A stretch of 64,000 bases of DNA from Spirochaetota bacterium (GTDB lineage: Bacteria; Spirochaetota; Brachyspiria; Brachyspirales; JACRPF01): positions 62,001 through 126,000 of the forward strand of contig JACRPF010000015.1 in NCBI GenBank assembly GCA_016214035.1. The letters run 5' to 3'. The notes below the pieces were generated by a model. That model did not search any database. It saw only the letters and a program-made list of their open reading frames with translations, and was not told the origin of the DNA. Every line of letters starts with the position of its first letter. Position 1 is the first letter of the stretch. Below are positions 1-8,791 of the stretch, piece after piece. Made by a program: the position numbers and the translations under genes.

Positions 1-79
1 TGTCAAGTTCGGCGTTCCACGACCAGAACGGCGCGGGGTAATAACGATGTCCGGGCTTTTTGAAATCTTTCGTATTCAT
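1..79 (-). CDS. glycoside hydrolase, N-terminal fragment (GH106-like)
   Basis: Only the first 26 codons lie in the window; the gene runs off the left edge on the minus strand. The translation begins MNTKDFKKPGHRYYPAPFWS and continues WNAELD. The Pro-Phe-Trp-Ser-Trp-Asn block followed by a Leu-Asp is typical of the start of large glycosyl hydrolases of the alpha-L-rhamnosidase (GH106-like) type. The ATG is preceded by AAGGAGC at a normal distance, which fixes the start. It is divergent from pyrF. The family call rests on one short motif, so the substrate is not established. Confidence 0.55.
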   Translation of the reverse strand, partial: MNTKDFKKPGHRYYPAPFWSWNAELD

Positions 80-204
80 GCGGTGCTCCTTTTGAACTAC
101 CATACAGTAACTCCTATTCATTATATAGTCTTATGCTAATTTGACAAAAAATGACACTATTTTTACGCATTGACGCTGTCCTGGATATTCGATTTTCTCC
201 CGCA

Positions 205-232
205 TTGACGAAGACGTATGCTCCTGTATACT
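205..232 (+). promoter_or_regulatory. sigma-70-type promoter of pyrF
   Basis: TTGACG (205-210), a 16-bp spacer and TATACT (227-232) lie 22 bp before the pyrF ATG. The same layout recurs before several other genes in this window, which supports it as the housekeeping promoter form. Confidence 0.75.
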
Positions 233-254
233 GTCGCCGTAAAAGGAGCAGCAC

Positions 255-944
255 ATGGATAAGATCATCGTGGCATTGGACTTCGACACTATGGACGAGG
301 TCAAAGCGGCCGTTGATAAACTCGGCAGTGATATACTATGGTATAAAGTGGGGCTGCAGCTGTTCCTTGCGGAAGGCGAAAAGGTGCTCACGTATCTCGC
401 TTCAAAGAACAAGAAGATATTCCTCGATCTGAAATTCTTCGATATACCGAACACGGTTGCCGGTGCGGTGAAGAACGCCTGCCGCATGGGCGCGCAGATG
501 ACTACGCTCCACGCCATCGGCGGAAGCAGGATGATAGAAGCCGCGGCGAATATCATCGCAAAAGAAAAATCCGACATGACGCTGCTCGCCGTGACGATAC
601 TCACCAGCACCGACGAGACGATACTCGTGAACGATATGGGACTTGCATCGCCGATAGAATCGCAGGTGGTGCGGCTTGCCCGCATGGCGGCGAACGCGGG
701 TGCGGGCGGCATGGTCTGTTCGCCCTTCGAGATATCGGCAGTACGTTCTGTCGTCGGCAAACGCGTCATCGTGACACCCGGCGTGCGCATGTCCGGAGAA
801 TCCGTTCACGACCAGAAACGGGTGAAAACGCCGATGGAAGCCATCAACGAAGGCAGCGATTACATCGTCATGGGGCGGTCGATCACAGGAAGCAAGGACC
901 CTTCTGAAGTGATACGGGCGGTTGCCTCGGGAATACACCGGTAA
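255..944 (+). CDS. pyrF: orotidine 5'-phosphate decarboxylase
   Basis: This 229-residue protein should decarboxylate OMP to UMP, the last step of de novo pyrimidine synthesis, in the cytosol. It starts with the family's VALDF strand, carries the catalytic Asp-x-Lys-x-x-Asp signature as LDLKFFDIPNT (about residues 56-66), and ends with a phosphate-binding stretch containing VTPGVR and a late MGRSITGSKDP loop with the conserved Gly-Arg-Ser. Length is normal for the short bacterial PyrF type. The start is set by AGGAG 6 bases before ATG and by the promoter at 205-232. It appears to be a single-gene unit; no other pyr gene is adjacent. Confidence 0.95.
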   Translation: MDKIIVALDFDTMDEVKAAVDKLGSDILWYKVGLQLFLAEGEKVLTYLASKNKKIFLDLKFFDIPNTVAGAVKNACRMGAQMTTLHAIGGSRMIEAAANIIAKEKSDMTLLAVTILTSTDETILVNDMGLASPIESQVVRLARMAANAGAGGMVCSPFEISAVRSVVGKRVIVTPGVRMSGESVHDQKRVKTPMEAINEGSDYIVMGRSITGSKDPSEVIRAVASGIHR

Positions 945-973
945 TACCGCTGCGTTTGCTCTATCCTTCGCCG

Positions 974-1180
974 CTATTTCCGGCGGGATGATGCGTCCTC
1001 TATCGCGACAATTTGAATCGTTTCCCGGTCTTCAAAAAAATAATTGCAGTGATAATCATTCATCGTGAGTGCTCCGAGAATAGCATCCGCTGTTGTAGCT
1101 TCTTTCACACGCACCGAGCCCGAACCCGTACCTTTTACATAGGTGATCTCATCGGGGACCAATATGGTCACTTTTTTCAT
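974..1180 (-). CDS. small conserved-looking protein, unknown function
   Basis: A 68-residue reading frame begins MKKVTILVPDEITYVKGTGS. The start is well supported by GAGGAGG 5 bases upstream. The predicted protein is soluble with a beta-rich first third and an acidic centre; it has no cysteines forming a cluster and no obvious helix-turn-helix. It is convergent with pyrF, whose stop is 29 bp away. I do not recognise a family. The Shine-Dalgarno and codon use make it likely to be real. Confidence 0.6.
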   Translation of the reverse strand: MKKVTILVPDEITYVKGTGSGSVRVKEATTADAILGALTMNDYHCNYFFEDRETIQIVAIEDASSRRK

Positions 1181-1285
1181 GCTGTCCTCCTCGCTACTAT
1201 TCTAATAGTATACTACATTTTCCCGTTGCGCGAATCAGTCGTTTTTTCCGATGTGCAGGCGATACGGATATCATACCAGCATAGC

Positions 1286-1314
1286 TTGACAAAAAGGTCG
1301 CACCTTCATACCAT
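1286..1314 (+). promoter_or_regulatory. promoter of the corrinoid/methyltransferase operon
   Basis: TTGACA (1286-1291) is followed after 17 bp by TACCAT (1309-1314). It precedes the first gene of the operon by about 110 bp, leaving a leader in which I see no riboswitch-like structure I can name. Confidence 0.5.
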
Positions 1315-1422
1315 GTATATTAGAAAGTGAGCAACATCGGTATCTGCTGAAGCGAACATCAGGCATGCGCAACGTATCCCGTGGCCCCGGGTATACAACG
1401 AATCGCTATGCCGGGGGTATTT

Positions 1423-2109
1423 ATGGACGAAACATCAACAATAGGGCAAAACAGAAAAGTTGTTATTGAAGCAATTCTTGAAGGTGAGAAAGAAAAGGCC
1501 GATGCGCTTCTCGACGCATACGCGGCGGAACACGGCTACCGCGATACGATGACCGCCATCCTTGAGCCGGTGCTGGAAGAAATCGGAACCCGGTGGGCGG
1601 CCGAAAGCATATCGCTCGCCCAGGGGTATATAGCCGGAAAAGTGGCCGAGGCGCTGCTGCTGAAGATCAGCAGAGAGGAAGCGGCATCGGATGCAGAACC
1701 CGCAAAAAAACGTCCCGTGGTGCTCGGTAACATTGAAGACGATTATCACTCGCTCGGCAGAAAGCTTGTAGCCATTTTTCTGCAATCGGCCGGATGGGAT
1801 GTCATCGATCTCGGCGGTGACGTTTCAGCGGCGGATTTTGTGGATAAAGCAGTCGCATCCGCTGCCCGCGTGATCGGCGTCTCGGCGATGATGTATACAA
1901 CAGCTGAAAACATAAAAAAGGTGCGCGCGGAGCTCGACCGGAGAAACCTCTCGGGAAAAATAATGCTTGCCGTCGGCGGCGCGGTATTCCGTTTGCGACC
2001 CGAACTCTGCAGCGAGGTAGGCGGCGACGGAACGGCCGCGAACGGATTTCAGACACCGGAGCTTTTCGCCGAGCTCTGGGAGCGTGCGCTGGCGGGAGGT
2101 CCGCTATGA
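1423..2109 (+). CDS. corrinoid (B12-binding) methyltransferase protein
   Basis: This 228-residue protein looks like the corrinoid subunit of an MtaC/MttC-type methyltransferase system, which shuttles a methyl group on cobalt between a substrate-specific and a receiving methyltransferase. Residues about 10-85 form the helical cap domain (B12-binding 2). The C-terminal domain carries Asp-Tyr-His-Ser-Leu-Gly, a match to the cobalt-ligand motif DxHxxG, then VSAMMYTT and an LAVGGAVF Gly-Gly segment that holds the nucleotide tail. I chose the ATG at 1423, behind GGGGGT, over an in-frame ATG at 1381 whose extra residues do not resemble the family. Its stop overlaps the next ATG by ATGA, so the two are translationally coupled. 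Confidence 0.88.
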   Translation: MDETSTIGQNRKVVIEAILEGEKEKADALLDAYAAEHGYRDTMTAILEPVLEEIGTRWAAESISLAQGYIAGKVAEALLLKISREEAASDAEPAKKRPVVLGNIEDDYHSLGRKLVAIFLQSAGWDVIDLGGDVSAADFVDKAVASAARVIGVSAMMYTTAENIKKVRAELDRRNLSGKIMLAVGGAVFRLRPELCSEVGGDGTAANGFQTPELFAELWERALAGGPL

Positions 2110-3116
2110 CCAGCATGGAGCGTGTCCTTGCCGCGCTGCAGGGAAAACCGGCGGACCATCGCGCATTCACGATGACGCTGAGTCTCTACGGCGCGAAACT
2201 CGCCGGCTGCCCGATCCCCGAATACTACACCGACCCGAAGCGCTATCTTGAGGGACAGATAGCCGTGTCCGGGCAATGCAGACCCGACATCATATTCACC
2301 CCGTTCGCATATCCCATCGAGGCGCAGTCGTTCGGCAGCGAGATATTTTTTCTGCCGGGGTATGCCCCGAACGTCAGGAAACCCTTCATCCGCACAACAG
2401 ATGATATATATAAGCTGAAGACGCCGGATATCACGCGGGATAAAGGACTCGTCTATCTTCAGGAAGCCGCAAAGCTTCTTGCCGGTCATTTCAAGATGGA
2501 AGTCCCTGTCTGCGGCGTACTCACCTCCCCGCTCGATCTTCCCGCCATCATCATGGGCGTGGACAACTGGCTCGAGATACTGCTGTTCGACCCGAAAAAA
2601 GCCGACGCGGTGATAACGCACACGTCGGAATATTTCATCACCATGGCGAACACGATGCTCGCGAACGGTGTTGCCTTTGTAGCAATGGCCATGGTGTTCA
2701 ACAATCCGAAGATCGTTTTCGAAAAAACCATACGCGACATCATCGTGCCGGCGCTCGAAAAGATATTCGCACAGATCAAAGGCCCCATCGTATTTCATCA
2801 TGCCGGCATGCCGATAGCCGGATATCTGCCGCTCTATAAAAATCTTCCCAACATAGCGGGCTTCCTGCTCGACCCGCGCGACGACTTTGAAAAAGCGCGG
2901 ACATCCGCAGGCGGCGAGATGCTTCTTCTCGGCAACCTTGACGGACCCACACTCGGCAGGATAAGTACGAAGACGGCTCTTGAGAAAACGCAGAGGATAC
3001 TTGAGAACAGAAAGGATGATCGGCACTACATCTTCGCCACCTCGGGTGCCGATGTAGCCTGGGAAACCCCGATGGAAACGATTACGGGAATCTACGACCT
3101 TATGCAGCAGTATTGA
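2106..3116 (+). CDS. uroporphyrinogen decarboxylase-family (MtaA-type) methyltransferase
   Basis: A 336-residue TIM-barrel protein of the UroD superfamily. Members next to corrinoid proteins, such as MtaA and MtbA, move methyl groups between the corrinoid and a thiol; heme-synthesis HemE is less likely here because of this setting. Recognisable parts are SMERVLAALQGKPADHRA at the N-terminus, a GPIVFHHAGM segment near residue 225 that supplies a metal-binding His, and LGNLDGPTLG near residue 280. Its start overlaps the corrinoid gene by 4 bp and it is followed after 4 bp by a DUF1638 gene, a neighbourhood known for methanogenic and bacterial methyltransferase systems. The substrate cannot be read from the sequence. 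Confidence 0.85.
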   Translation: MTSMERVLAALQGKPADHRAFTMTLSLYGAKLAGCPIPEYYTDPKRYLEGQIAVSGQCRPDIIFTPFAYPIEAQSFGSEIFFLPGYAPNVRKPFIRTTDDIYKLKTPDITRDKGLVYLQEAAKLLAGHFKMEVPVCGVLTSPLDLPAIIMGVDNWLEILLFDPKKADAVITHTSEYFITMANTMLANGVAFVAMAMVFNNPKIVFEKTIRDIIVPALEKIFAQIKGPIVFHHAGMPIAGYLPLYKNLPNIAGFLLDPRDDFEKARTSAGGEMLLLGNLDGPTLGRISTKTALEKTQRILENRKDDRHYIFATSGADVAWETPMETITGIYDLMQQY

Positions 3117-3120
3117 GGTA

Positions 3121-3705
3121 ATGATGTCGGTTACCAACCTCAAATGTCTGAGCTGCGGCGTGTTCCGAAATGAGGTCGAAGAACTGCGCCGGCGGGGAGA
3201 TCTGGATTGCGAGGTGATGTTCCTCGACTCTATGCTCCATATGAATCCCCGCGCGCTGGACCGGGAATTATCGCATATCGTCGACGGCGATGCGTCGAAG
3301 CATTATCTGATACTGTATGGCGACTGTCATCCGCATATGCATGAAATGCAGGCTAAGAAAAATACGGTCAAGGCCGGAGGCTTAAACTGCTGTGAAATTC
3401 TCCTGGGAAAATCCGCGTACCGGGAATTGCAGCAGAGCGGCGCGTTCATCTTTCTGCCGGAATGGACCATGCGGTGGAAGGAAATTTTTACGCGGGAACT
3501 GGGATTCGAGAAGCCTGACATGGCACGTTCCTTCCTGCAGGAACACCGCACGCGGCTTGTTTATGTAGATACCGGCGTCATACCGGTTCCCGTTCAAACA
3601 CTCGATGAAATAGCGGCATACTTCAGCATGCCGCTGGACGTTATGCACATAACCCTTGATATCCTGCTCGAAAACATACGCAACGCGCTCTTGAAATTCA
3701 AGTGA
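3121..3705 (+). CDS. DUF1638 domain protein
   Basis: A 194-residue soluble protein (191 if the fourth in-frame codon region ATG at 3124 is used; two ATGs are adjacent). It matches the DUF1638 pattern: CLSCGVFRNEVEEL at the start, a Leu-His-Met-Asn-Pro element, LILYGDCHPHM in place of the usual Tyr-Gly-x-Cys-Gly, a later Cys-Cys in LNCCEILLGKS, and FIFLPEWTMRW. Conserved cysteines and histidines suggest a metal or cofactor site. The biochemical role of the family is unknown, but it is often found beside corrinoid methyltransferases, as here. It lies 4 bp after the UroD-family gene and 4 bp before the sensor kinase, so all four genes are very likely one mRNA. Confidence 0.8.
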   Translation: MMSVTNLKCLSCGVFRNEVEELRRRGDLDCEVMFLDSMLHMNPRALDRELSHIVDGDASKHYLILYGDCHPHMHEMQAKKNTVKAGGLNCCEILLGKSAYRELQQSGAFIFLPEWTMRWKEIFTRELGFEKPDMARSFLQEHRTRLVYVDTGVIPVPVQTLDEIAAYFSMPLDVMHITLDILLENIRNALLKFK

Positions 3706-3709
3706 GGCG

Positions 3710-6163
3710 ATGAACGTGAGTAAGAACGACACGAACGGCAAGGCGTTTCACGCGCTGCTCAACGACCTTGTGGAGAACATTCTCCGGTTTGCCGACAACC
3801 CCGGCGGCTGCGCTGAATATATCACGAGCCAGATACGCGAACTCATCGGCGTCCGTCTTGTTGCGCTGGTTTCATACGACCCTGAGAACAATCCTCAGCT
3901 GGTGGGCATAAGTCCGCATAAAAAGGAAGCTGAGTGGCGGCAGCCGGGAATAACTGAGTTCGTCACCCGCGCCATGATATTCGATATGCCGCGGATAATA
4001 GATCCGGCACGCGACCCGGAGGGGGCAGGCCTCCTGTCTGCGGGGATAGGCAGATCATTTGTCATTCCGCTTTCTGTCGGAGAGGATCGTGTCGGCATGC
4101 TCATTATGCTGCATCTGCTGGACGATGCCGGTGCCGCGATCATCCTTGATGCACATATACGTGTATCGCGGATACTCGCGCTGATCTTGAAAAATTCGAT
4201 GGTCTACAGGGTCCTTGAGCACACCGTGGCCGCACGAACCGGGGAACTGGCAAAAAGCGAAAAACTTTTCCGGACGCTCTTTGAGCAGTCAGGCGTCGGT
4301 GTGGCGCAGATATCCTCGACGACCGGCCGCTTTATACGGATAAATAAAAAATACTGCGACATTCTCGGGTACACCCCGGAAGAAGCGACTTCACTTGACT
4401 TTCAGACAGTCACGCATCCCGACGATCTGCAGCCGGACCTTGAGAACATGCAGCTGCTGCGATCGGGCAGTATACGCGGGTTCACGATGGACAAACGGTA
4501 TATTCGCAGGGACGGCGCGGCAGTCTGGGTGACGCTTTCCGTTTCGGCGATGTGGGATATCGGAGCGGAACCGGATTATCACATCGCCGTTGTGACTGAT
4601 ATCACCGCGCGGAAGGCCGCGGAGGATGCGCTTCGGGAAAGCACGGCGCGGCTTAATTTCGTGATGGAAGCCAGCAATATCGGCGCATGGGAACTTGACC
4701 TTGATGATCATTCGATGCACCGATCACCCGAGCACGACCGTATTTTCGGATATGACGAACTGCAGCCGCGTTGGACCTACGAGATATTCCTCGAACATGT
4801 GCTGCCGGAAGACCGGACCATGGTGGACGGCAAATTCAGACAGGCGGTGCTGACCCACACCGACTGGAAATTCGAATGCCGCATCCGCCGTGTGAACGGT
4901 GAAATACGGTGGATATGGAAAGCCGGAAGACATCAGATGCATGAGTCGGAGATAATACCGCGTATGGCGGGAATTCTGCTGGACATAACCGAACGCAAGC
5001 AGGCGGAGGACTCGCGTCTGAAATACGAACAGCAGCTGCAGCAGAACCAGCGGCTTGAAGCACTGGGGATACTCGCCGGCGGCATTGCACACGACTTCAA
5101 CAATCTCATGAGCGGCATTTTCGGATATATCGACCTCGCGATGATCGAGAACGACCGCAACAGAGCGACGGAACTTCTGTCGAAAGCGATGAAAACGATG
5201 GATCGGGCACGCGGACTTACCCAGCAGCTTCTGACGTTCTCCAAAGGCGGTGCGCCCATACAGAAAGTGACATCGCTCATTCCGTTCATACAGGAGACCG
5301 CGCAATTCGCCGTAAGCGGTTCGAACGTGCTGTGCCGCTGCGACATACCGGATGATCTCTGGCAGTGCGATATCGATAAAAATCAGGTAGCCCAGGTCAT
5401 CGACAATATCGTTATCAATGCGCAGCAGGCCATGCCCGGCGGAGGAACGATAGAAATTCAGGCGCGGAATATCCCCCACGGCAGAACTGAACACTCGCTG
5501 CTGACCGACGGCAATTACGTGAGGATATCCGTCAAGGACAACGGCATCGGTATCCCGAAAGAAATACTTCCGCGGATATTCGACCCGTTCTACACCACAA
5601 AATCCACCGGACACGGCCTCGGACTCGCCACCTGTTATTCCATCATCAAGCGGCACAGCGGCGCCATCGATATTGAATCCGAACCCGGCAAAGGCAGTAC
5701 GTTCCATATCTATCTTCCGGCGGTCACCGATACCGTATCCACAGCGCCGCAGGAGAGAACTACTGCGGCGAAAGGCAGCGGCACCATACTCATCATGGAT
5801 GATGAAGACGTGGTCCTTGACACGCTCGGCAACATGCTTGAAGCACTGGGCTATACCGTCATCTGCACCGGCAACGGCATGGAAGCTCTTGAGCGTTTTC
5901 TCTCGGAACGTGCCGCGGGACGATCATGTGCCGCGATAATACTCGACCTCACCGTTCCCGGAGCGATGGGCGGAAAGGATGCCGCTGCCGAGATACGGAA
6001 AACAGACCCGGATATTCCCGTCTTTGTGGCAAGCGGTTATGCGGACGACCCGATAATAAAAAACCCCACCCGCTACGGTTTTACCGCCAGCATCGGCAAA
6101 CCGTTCCAGAGAACGGAACTCGCAGAGATGCTTGAACGGCATGTGCACACGCATCACGGTTAA
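3710..6163 (+). CDS. hybrid sensor histidine kinase (GAF-PAS-PAS-HK-REC)
   Basis: An 817-residue cytoplasmic sensor with no membrane segment. Residues about 20-165 resemble a GAF domain, two PAS/PAC units follow (about 185-305 and 310-430, each ending in a DIT-R/E-RK motif), then the HisKA dimerisation helix with the phosphorylated His461 in GGIAHDFNN, an HATPase_c domain with DNGIGIPKE and GHGLGLAT boxes, and a C-terminal receiver domain (about 697-815) with phosphoacceptor Asp in LDLTVPG. It has no DNA-binding output, so signal must pass to another protein. As the last gene of the corrinoid methyltransferase unit it probably senses a ligand or redox state tied to that pathway; this link is inferred from position only. 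The kinase core is closely similar to that of the 23458-27129 kinase. Confidence 0.9.
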   Translation: MNVSKNDTNGKAFHALLNDLVENILRFADNPGGCAEYITSQIRELIGVRLVALVSYDPENNPQLVGISPHKKEAEWRQPGITEFVTRAMIFDMPRIIDPARDPEGAGLLSAGIGRSFVIPLSVGEDRVGMLIMLHLLDDAGAAIILDAHIRVSRILALILKNSMVYRVLEHTVAARTGELAKSEKLFRTLFEQSGVGVAQISSTTGRFIRINKKYCDILGYTPEEATSLDFQTVTHPDDLQPDLENMQLLRSGSIRGFTMDKRYIRRDGAAVWVTLSVSAMWDIGAEPDYHIAVVTDITARKAAEDALRESTARLNFVMEASNIGAWELDLDDHSMHRSPEHDRIFGYDELQPRWTYEIFLEHVLPEDRTMVDGKFRQAVLTHTDWKFECRIRRVNGEIRWIWKAGRHQMHESEIIPRMAGILLDITERKQAEDSRLKYEQQLQQNQRLEALGILAGGIAHDFNNLMSGIFGYIDLAMIENDRNRATELLSKAMKTMDRARGLTQQLLTFSKGGAPIQKVTSLIPFIQETAQFAVSGSNVLCRCDIPDDLWQCDIDKNQVAQVIDNIVINAQQAMPGGGTIEIQARNIPHGRTEHSLLTDGNYVRISVKDNGIGIPKEILPRIFDPFYTTKSTGHGLGLATCYSIIKRHSGAIDIESEPGKGSTFHIYLPAVTDTVSTAPQERTTAAKGSGTILIMDDEDVVLDTLGNMLEALGYTVICTGNGMEALERFLSERAAGRSCAAIILDLTVPGAMGGKDAAAEIRKTDPDIPVFVASGYADDPIIKNPTRYGFTASIGKPFQRTELAEMLERHVHTHHG

Positions 6164-6180
6164 TCTGAACGGTTTTGATA

Positions 6181-6208
6181 TTGACAATTTCATATGTTGC
6201 GGTATACT
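6181..6208 (+). promoter_or_regulatory. promoter of tRNA-Asn
   Basis: A consensus TTGACA (6181-6186), a 16-bp spacer and TATACT (6203-6208) lie 18 bp upstream of the tRNA 5' end. Confidence 0.85.
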
Positions 6209-6226
6209 GCACGGACATTTTTATAT

Positions 6227-6299
6227 TCCGAGATAGCTCAGTCGGTAGAGCAGGTGACTGTTAATCACCGGGTCGCTGGTTCGAGTCCAGTTCTCGGAG
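6227..6299 (+). tRNA. tRNA-Asn (GTT)
   Basis: A 73-nt cloverleaf: acceptor TCCGAGA pairs with TCTCGGA, D arm AGCTCAGTCGGTAGAGC, anticodon stem GGTGA/TCACC around loop CTGTTAA with anticodon GTT, and T arm with GTTCGAGTC. The discriminator base is G, and CCA is not encoded. Confidence 0.97.
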
Positions 6300-6306
6300 C
6301 ATATTG

Positions 6307-6331
6307 AAAAGCCCCGTTTTTCGGGGCTTTT
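6307..6331. terminator. bidirectional intrinsic terminator
   Basis: AAAAGCCCCG and CGGGGCTTTT form a perfect 10-bp stem around five T. A-run and T-run on either side let it serve both the tRNA-Asn (plus) and the FAD oxidoreductase (minus, ending at 6337). Confidence 0.9.
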
Positions 6332-6336
6332 TCGAT

Positions 6337-7743
6337 TTATTGGGGATACGCACCCAGCCGCATACCCTCGGCGCGAATCTTTGCCGCATCCGTCGACCGC
6401 GGCGATGTACCGTTTTTCACCGACACCGCGGCAGCGATGCCCGCAGCCTGTCCCACCACCATCGTCGGCACCATCGCCCGCAGCACCATGGGGTTCCGCG
6501 CGGAGATGCTCCTTCCGGCGCCCATGATGAGCCCGTCGACGTTCTGCGGAAGCAATGCCCGATACGGCAGATCGAACGTGTCGCGCTCCATGACCTGTAC
6601 GCCCCACGCGTTTTTTCCCGTATGCTTTTTTATATCTTTATATCCTACCATCACCGCGACGGCATCTGCATGGCGTGTGCCCGCGTTGACCATATCGCCG
6701 GTAAATGTGAAATCGCTGTCGAGTGAACGCGATACGCGCACGCCGAGATTGTCCGCCACGCCCGCGATGAACGACGTGTCGAAACCGGGGATATATTTCC
6801 TGTAGACATCGGCAACCGTGAACGCCATCTTTCTGCCGTCGATATAGCTTTTCGTTATCATGTCCGCGTCGATGCCGTTGAAGTGCGTGAAGCCGGTTAC
6901 CACATGCGCGATATTGTTGCGTCTGATAAGGTGCATCTGGCACGCGTCGGTGGTGTCCTGAATACCGACGGTCGCGGGAAGATCGCCTGCGCGTTTCGCC
7001 TGCGCGAATGCTTCCATCTGCATGCCGCCGCCGTGGGGGAACAGAAACGTCCCGCAGTCGTCATAGTGCGCCAAAGCCTCCGCCATGTTCCAGTCCACGT
7101 CCATGCGTTCCGGATACTGGTCCGGGTGTTTTCTGAAAAAGTCGACGAACTGGTCCACATCCACATTACCGAGCCGGAAGCAGAGACTGTGAATTCCTTT
7201 TTCCGTCACCTTGAGTTTCGCGTTCGCATGGTGAGCCACATCAGCATCACCGCTTGCATCAACGACCACCTTCGCGCGTATCGCCTCGCGTCCCGATTTC
7301 GTCTCGACGATGACGCCCGAAACGGTGTTTCCTTCCATTACCGTACCGGCTATAACCGCATCGTACAGAATATCCGCTCCGGCATCGCGCACCATCGTCT
7401 CAAGCGTAAGTTTCGCTTGTTCGATGTCATAGATGATGTGCCCTTTGTGTTTATGCCATTTGGCGCCGAATCCCTCCGCCGCGGCGAACCGGTCCGCAAT
7501 TTCAACCGGAATGCCGAAGGTGCCGAGCTTCCCTTCGGATGTATAAAAACAGTTGAATATGGAACAGCACATGCCCGCGGTGGCGACACCGCCGAGATAG
7601 CTGTTGCGTTCTATCACTATGGTCCGCGCTCCGCTTCGAGCAGAGGCTATAGCAGCCGCAACTCCGCCGAGGCCGCCGCCGGCGACGATAACATCGTAAC
7701 TGTCACGTACGTTCGTTTCCCGCGCAGGTTCATGGATAATCAT
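6337..7743 (-). CDS. FAD-dependent oxidoreductase
   Basis: A 468-residue flavoprotein of the FAD_oxidored (PF12831-like) group. Near the N-terminus DVIVAGGGLGGVAAAIASAR is a GxGxxG dinucleotide-binding fold followed by an acidic residue in VIER that contacts the ribose; a GGVATAGMC segment follows, and KVVVDASGDADVAH is the typical second FAD strand with its Gly-Asp. The C-terminus has the family's LIMGAGRSISA-type final FAD loop. The ATG at 7743 is preceded by AAGGAGCAACCG; a much longer open frame upstream has no such site. Members are often annotated only as FAD-dependent oxidoreductases and occur in carbohydrate loci; the substrate here is unknown. It is divergent from the D-aminopeptidase gene. 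Confidence 0.88.
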   Translation of the reverse strand: MIIHEPARETNVRDSYDVIVAGGGLGGVAAAIASARSGARTIVIERNSYLGGVATAGMCCSIFNCFYTSEGKLGTFGIPVEIADRFAAAEGFGAKWHKHKGHIIYDIEQAKLTLETMVRDAGADILYDAVIAGTVMEGNTVSGVIVETKSGREAIRAKVVVDASGDADVAHHANAKLKVTEKGIHSLCFRLGNVDVDQFVDFFRKHPDQYPERMDVDWNMAEALAHYDDCGTFLFPHGGGMQMEAFAQAKRAGDLPATVGIQDTTDACQMHLIRRNNIAHVVTGFTHFNGIDADMITKSYIDGRKMAFTVADVYRKYIPGFDTSFIAGVADNLGVRVSRSLDSDFTFTGDMVNAGTRHADAVAVMVGYKDIKKHTGKNAWGVQVMERDTFDLPYRALLPQNVDGLIMGAGRSISARNPMVLRAMVPTMVVGQAAGIAAAVSVKNGTSPRSTDAAKIRAEGMRLGAYPQ

Positions 7744-7878
7744 CGGTTGCTCCTTGAAAACTCTGATTACACAATAGCCTTTCCGCGCCCGAAAAGCAAT
7801 GGATATTTTGGAAGTTATATGCACGCGCCGATTGCGGCATAGACGGACCTGATATCCATTGATTCTCCGTAAAATCCA

Positions 7879-7907
7879 TTGCCGCAACCGCGATTCATTG
7901 ATATACT
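7879..7907 (+). promoter_or_regulatory. promoter of the M55 peptidase gene
   Basis: TTGCCG (7879-7884), 17 bp, then TATACT (7902-7907), 32 bp before the ATG. Confidence 0.6.
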
Positions 7908-7939
7908 TTCTCCATGATCTGTTCAACAAGGAATCAGTT

Positions 7940-8776
7940 ATGAAGAAATACATGATACGCTGCGACATAGAAGGCGTCACCGGTGTAGTAAGCCTTGCGC
8001 AGGCGGTTCCCGGTGAAAGTGAATATGCGTTCGGGAAGCAGATGTTCATGTCGGACCTTGCCGCACTCGTTGAGGGGCTCAACCGGGGCGGCGCCGATGA
8101 GATATGGATCTATGACGAGCATTGTGATGGAAGAAATATCGATCTCTCCGCCATGCCGAAAAACGTGACCGCCATCTGCGGAAAACCGCCGTATCGCGCG
8201 GATTGGTCCGGCGGGCTCGACCGGACATTCGACGGACTTCTGCTCCTCGGTTTTCACTCGAAATGGGGCACACCGGGCGGACTGCTCCCGCATTCCTACG
8301 AACCGGACATCTGCGACATACAGCTTAACGGCGTGTCCGTGGGCGAGATAGGCATGGAAGCGGCGATAGCGGGCGATCACGACGTGCCGCTACTCCTCAT
8401 CGTCGGCGATTCCGCGGGCGTTGCGGAAGCGGAGCGGCTCATCCCCGGTATCGCCGGTGTATCGGTTAAGACGTCTATCACCGAACATGGCGGCGGATGT
8501 TTCTCAACGGCAAAAACATCCGCGATGATACACGGCGCCGCATGGGGTATCGTGAAAAAAGCCCCGGCGGTGAAACCGTATCGCATCACCGGCGGCGTAC
8601 GCTGCGAGATATCGCTGCTTGAAGGATCGTACCGCACCGCGTTCGCCAAACTGCACAGACCGGCCATGACCGATGAACGGACCGTTGTCATCAACGGAAA
8701 AACGGCCACTGACGTCTGGGCGCGGTACTGGCAGATGAAACTCGCCGCGCAGGCTGAAGCCGCACAAGCAAAGTAA
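7940..8776 (+). CDS. M55 family D-aminopeptidase (DppA-like)
   Basis: A 278-residue cytosolic zinc peptidase of family M55, which removes N-terminal D-amino acids from peptides, e.g. from cell-wall D-Ala-D-Ala. The start CDIEGVTGV is the family's Asp-x-Glu-Gly zinc-binding motif; further His ligands are seen in YDEHCDGRN and LGFHSKWG, and the conserved Glu in VGEIGMEAAIAGDHDVP. It starts at the ATG at 7940 behind AAGGA; an upstream in-frame ATG adds 27 residues not found in the family. The next gene starts 16 bp downstream and is probably co-transcribed. Confidence 0.9.
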   Translation: MKKYMIRCDIEGVTGVVSLAQAVPGESEYAFGKQMFMSDLAALVEGLNRGGADEIWIYDEHCDGRNIDLSAMPKNVTAICGKPPYRADWSGGLDRTFDGLLLLGFHSKWGTPGGLLPHSYEPDICDIQLNGVSVGEIGMEAAIAGDHDVPLLLIVGDSAGVAEAERLIPGIAGVSVKTSITEHGGGCFSTAKTSAMIHGAAWGIVKKAPAVKPYRITGGVRCEISLLEGSYRTAFAKLHRPAMTDERTVVINGKTATDVWARYWQMKLAAQAEAAQAK

Positions 8777-8791
8777 TACAAGGATAACACT

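Noticed and set aside
402-938. 178-codon minus-strand frame over pyrF
   Set aside because: Antisense to a certain pyrF; His/Arg-rich translation with no start signal.
1381-1422. Upstream ATG for the corrinoid gene
   Set aside because: It adds residues that do not resemble the family, while the ATG at 1423 has a ribosome site right before it.
2049-3143. 364-codon open frame on the minus strand
   Set aside because: It lies antisense to the UroD-family gene, whose motifs and operon spacing are clear; the antisense translation is Arg/His/Gly-rich with no family resemblance. It reflects the G+C-rich codon pattern.
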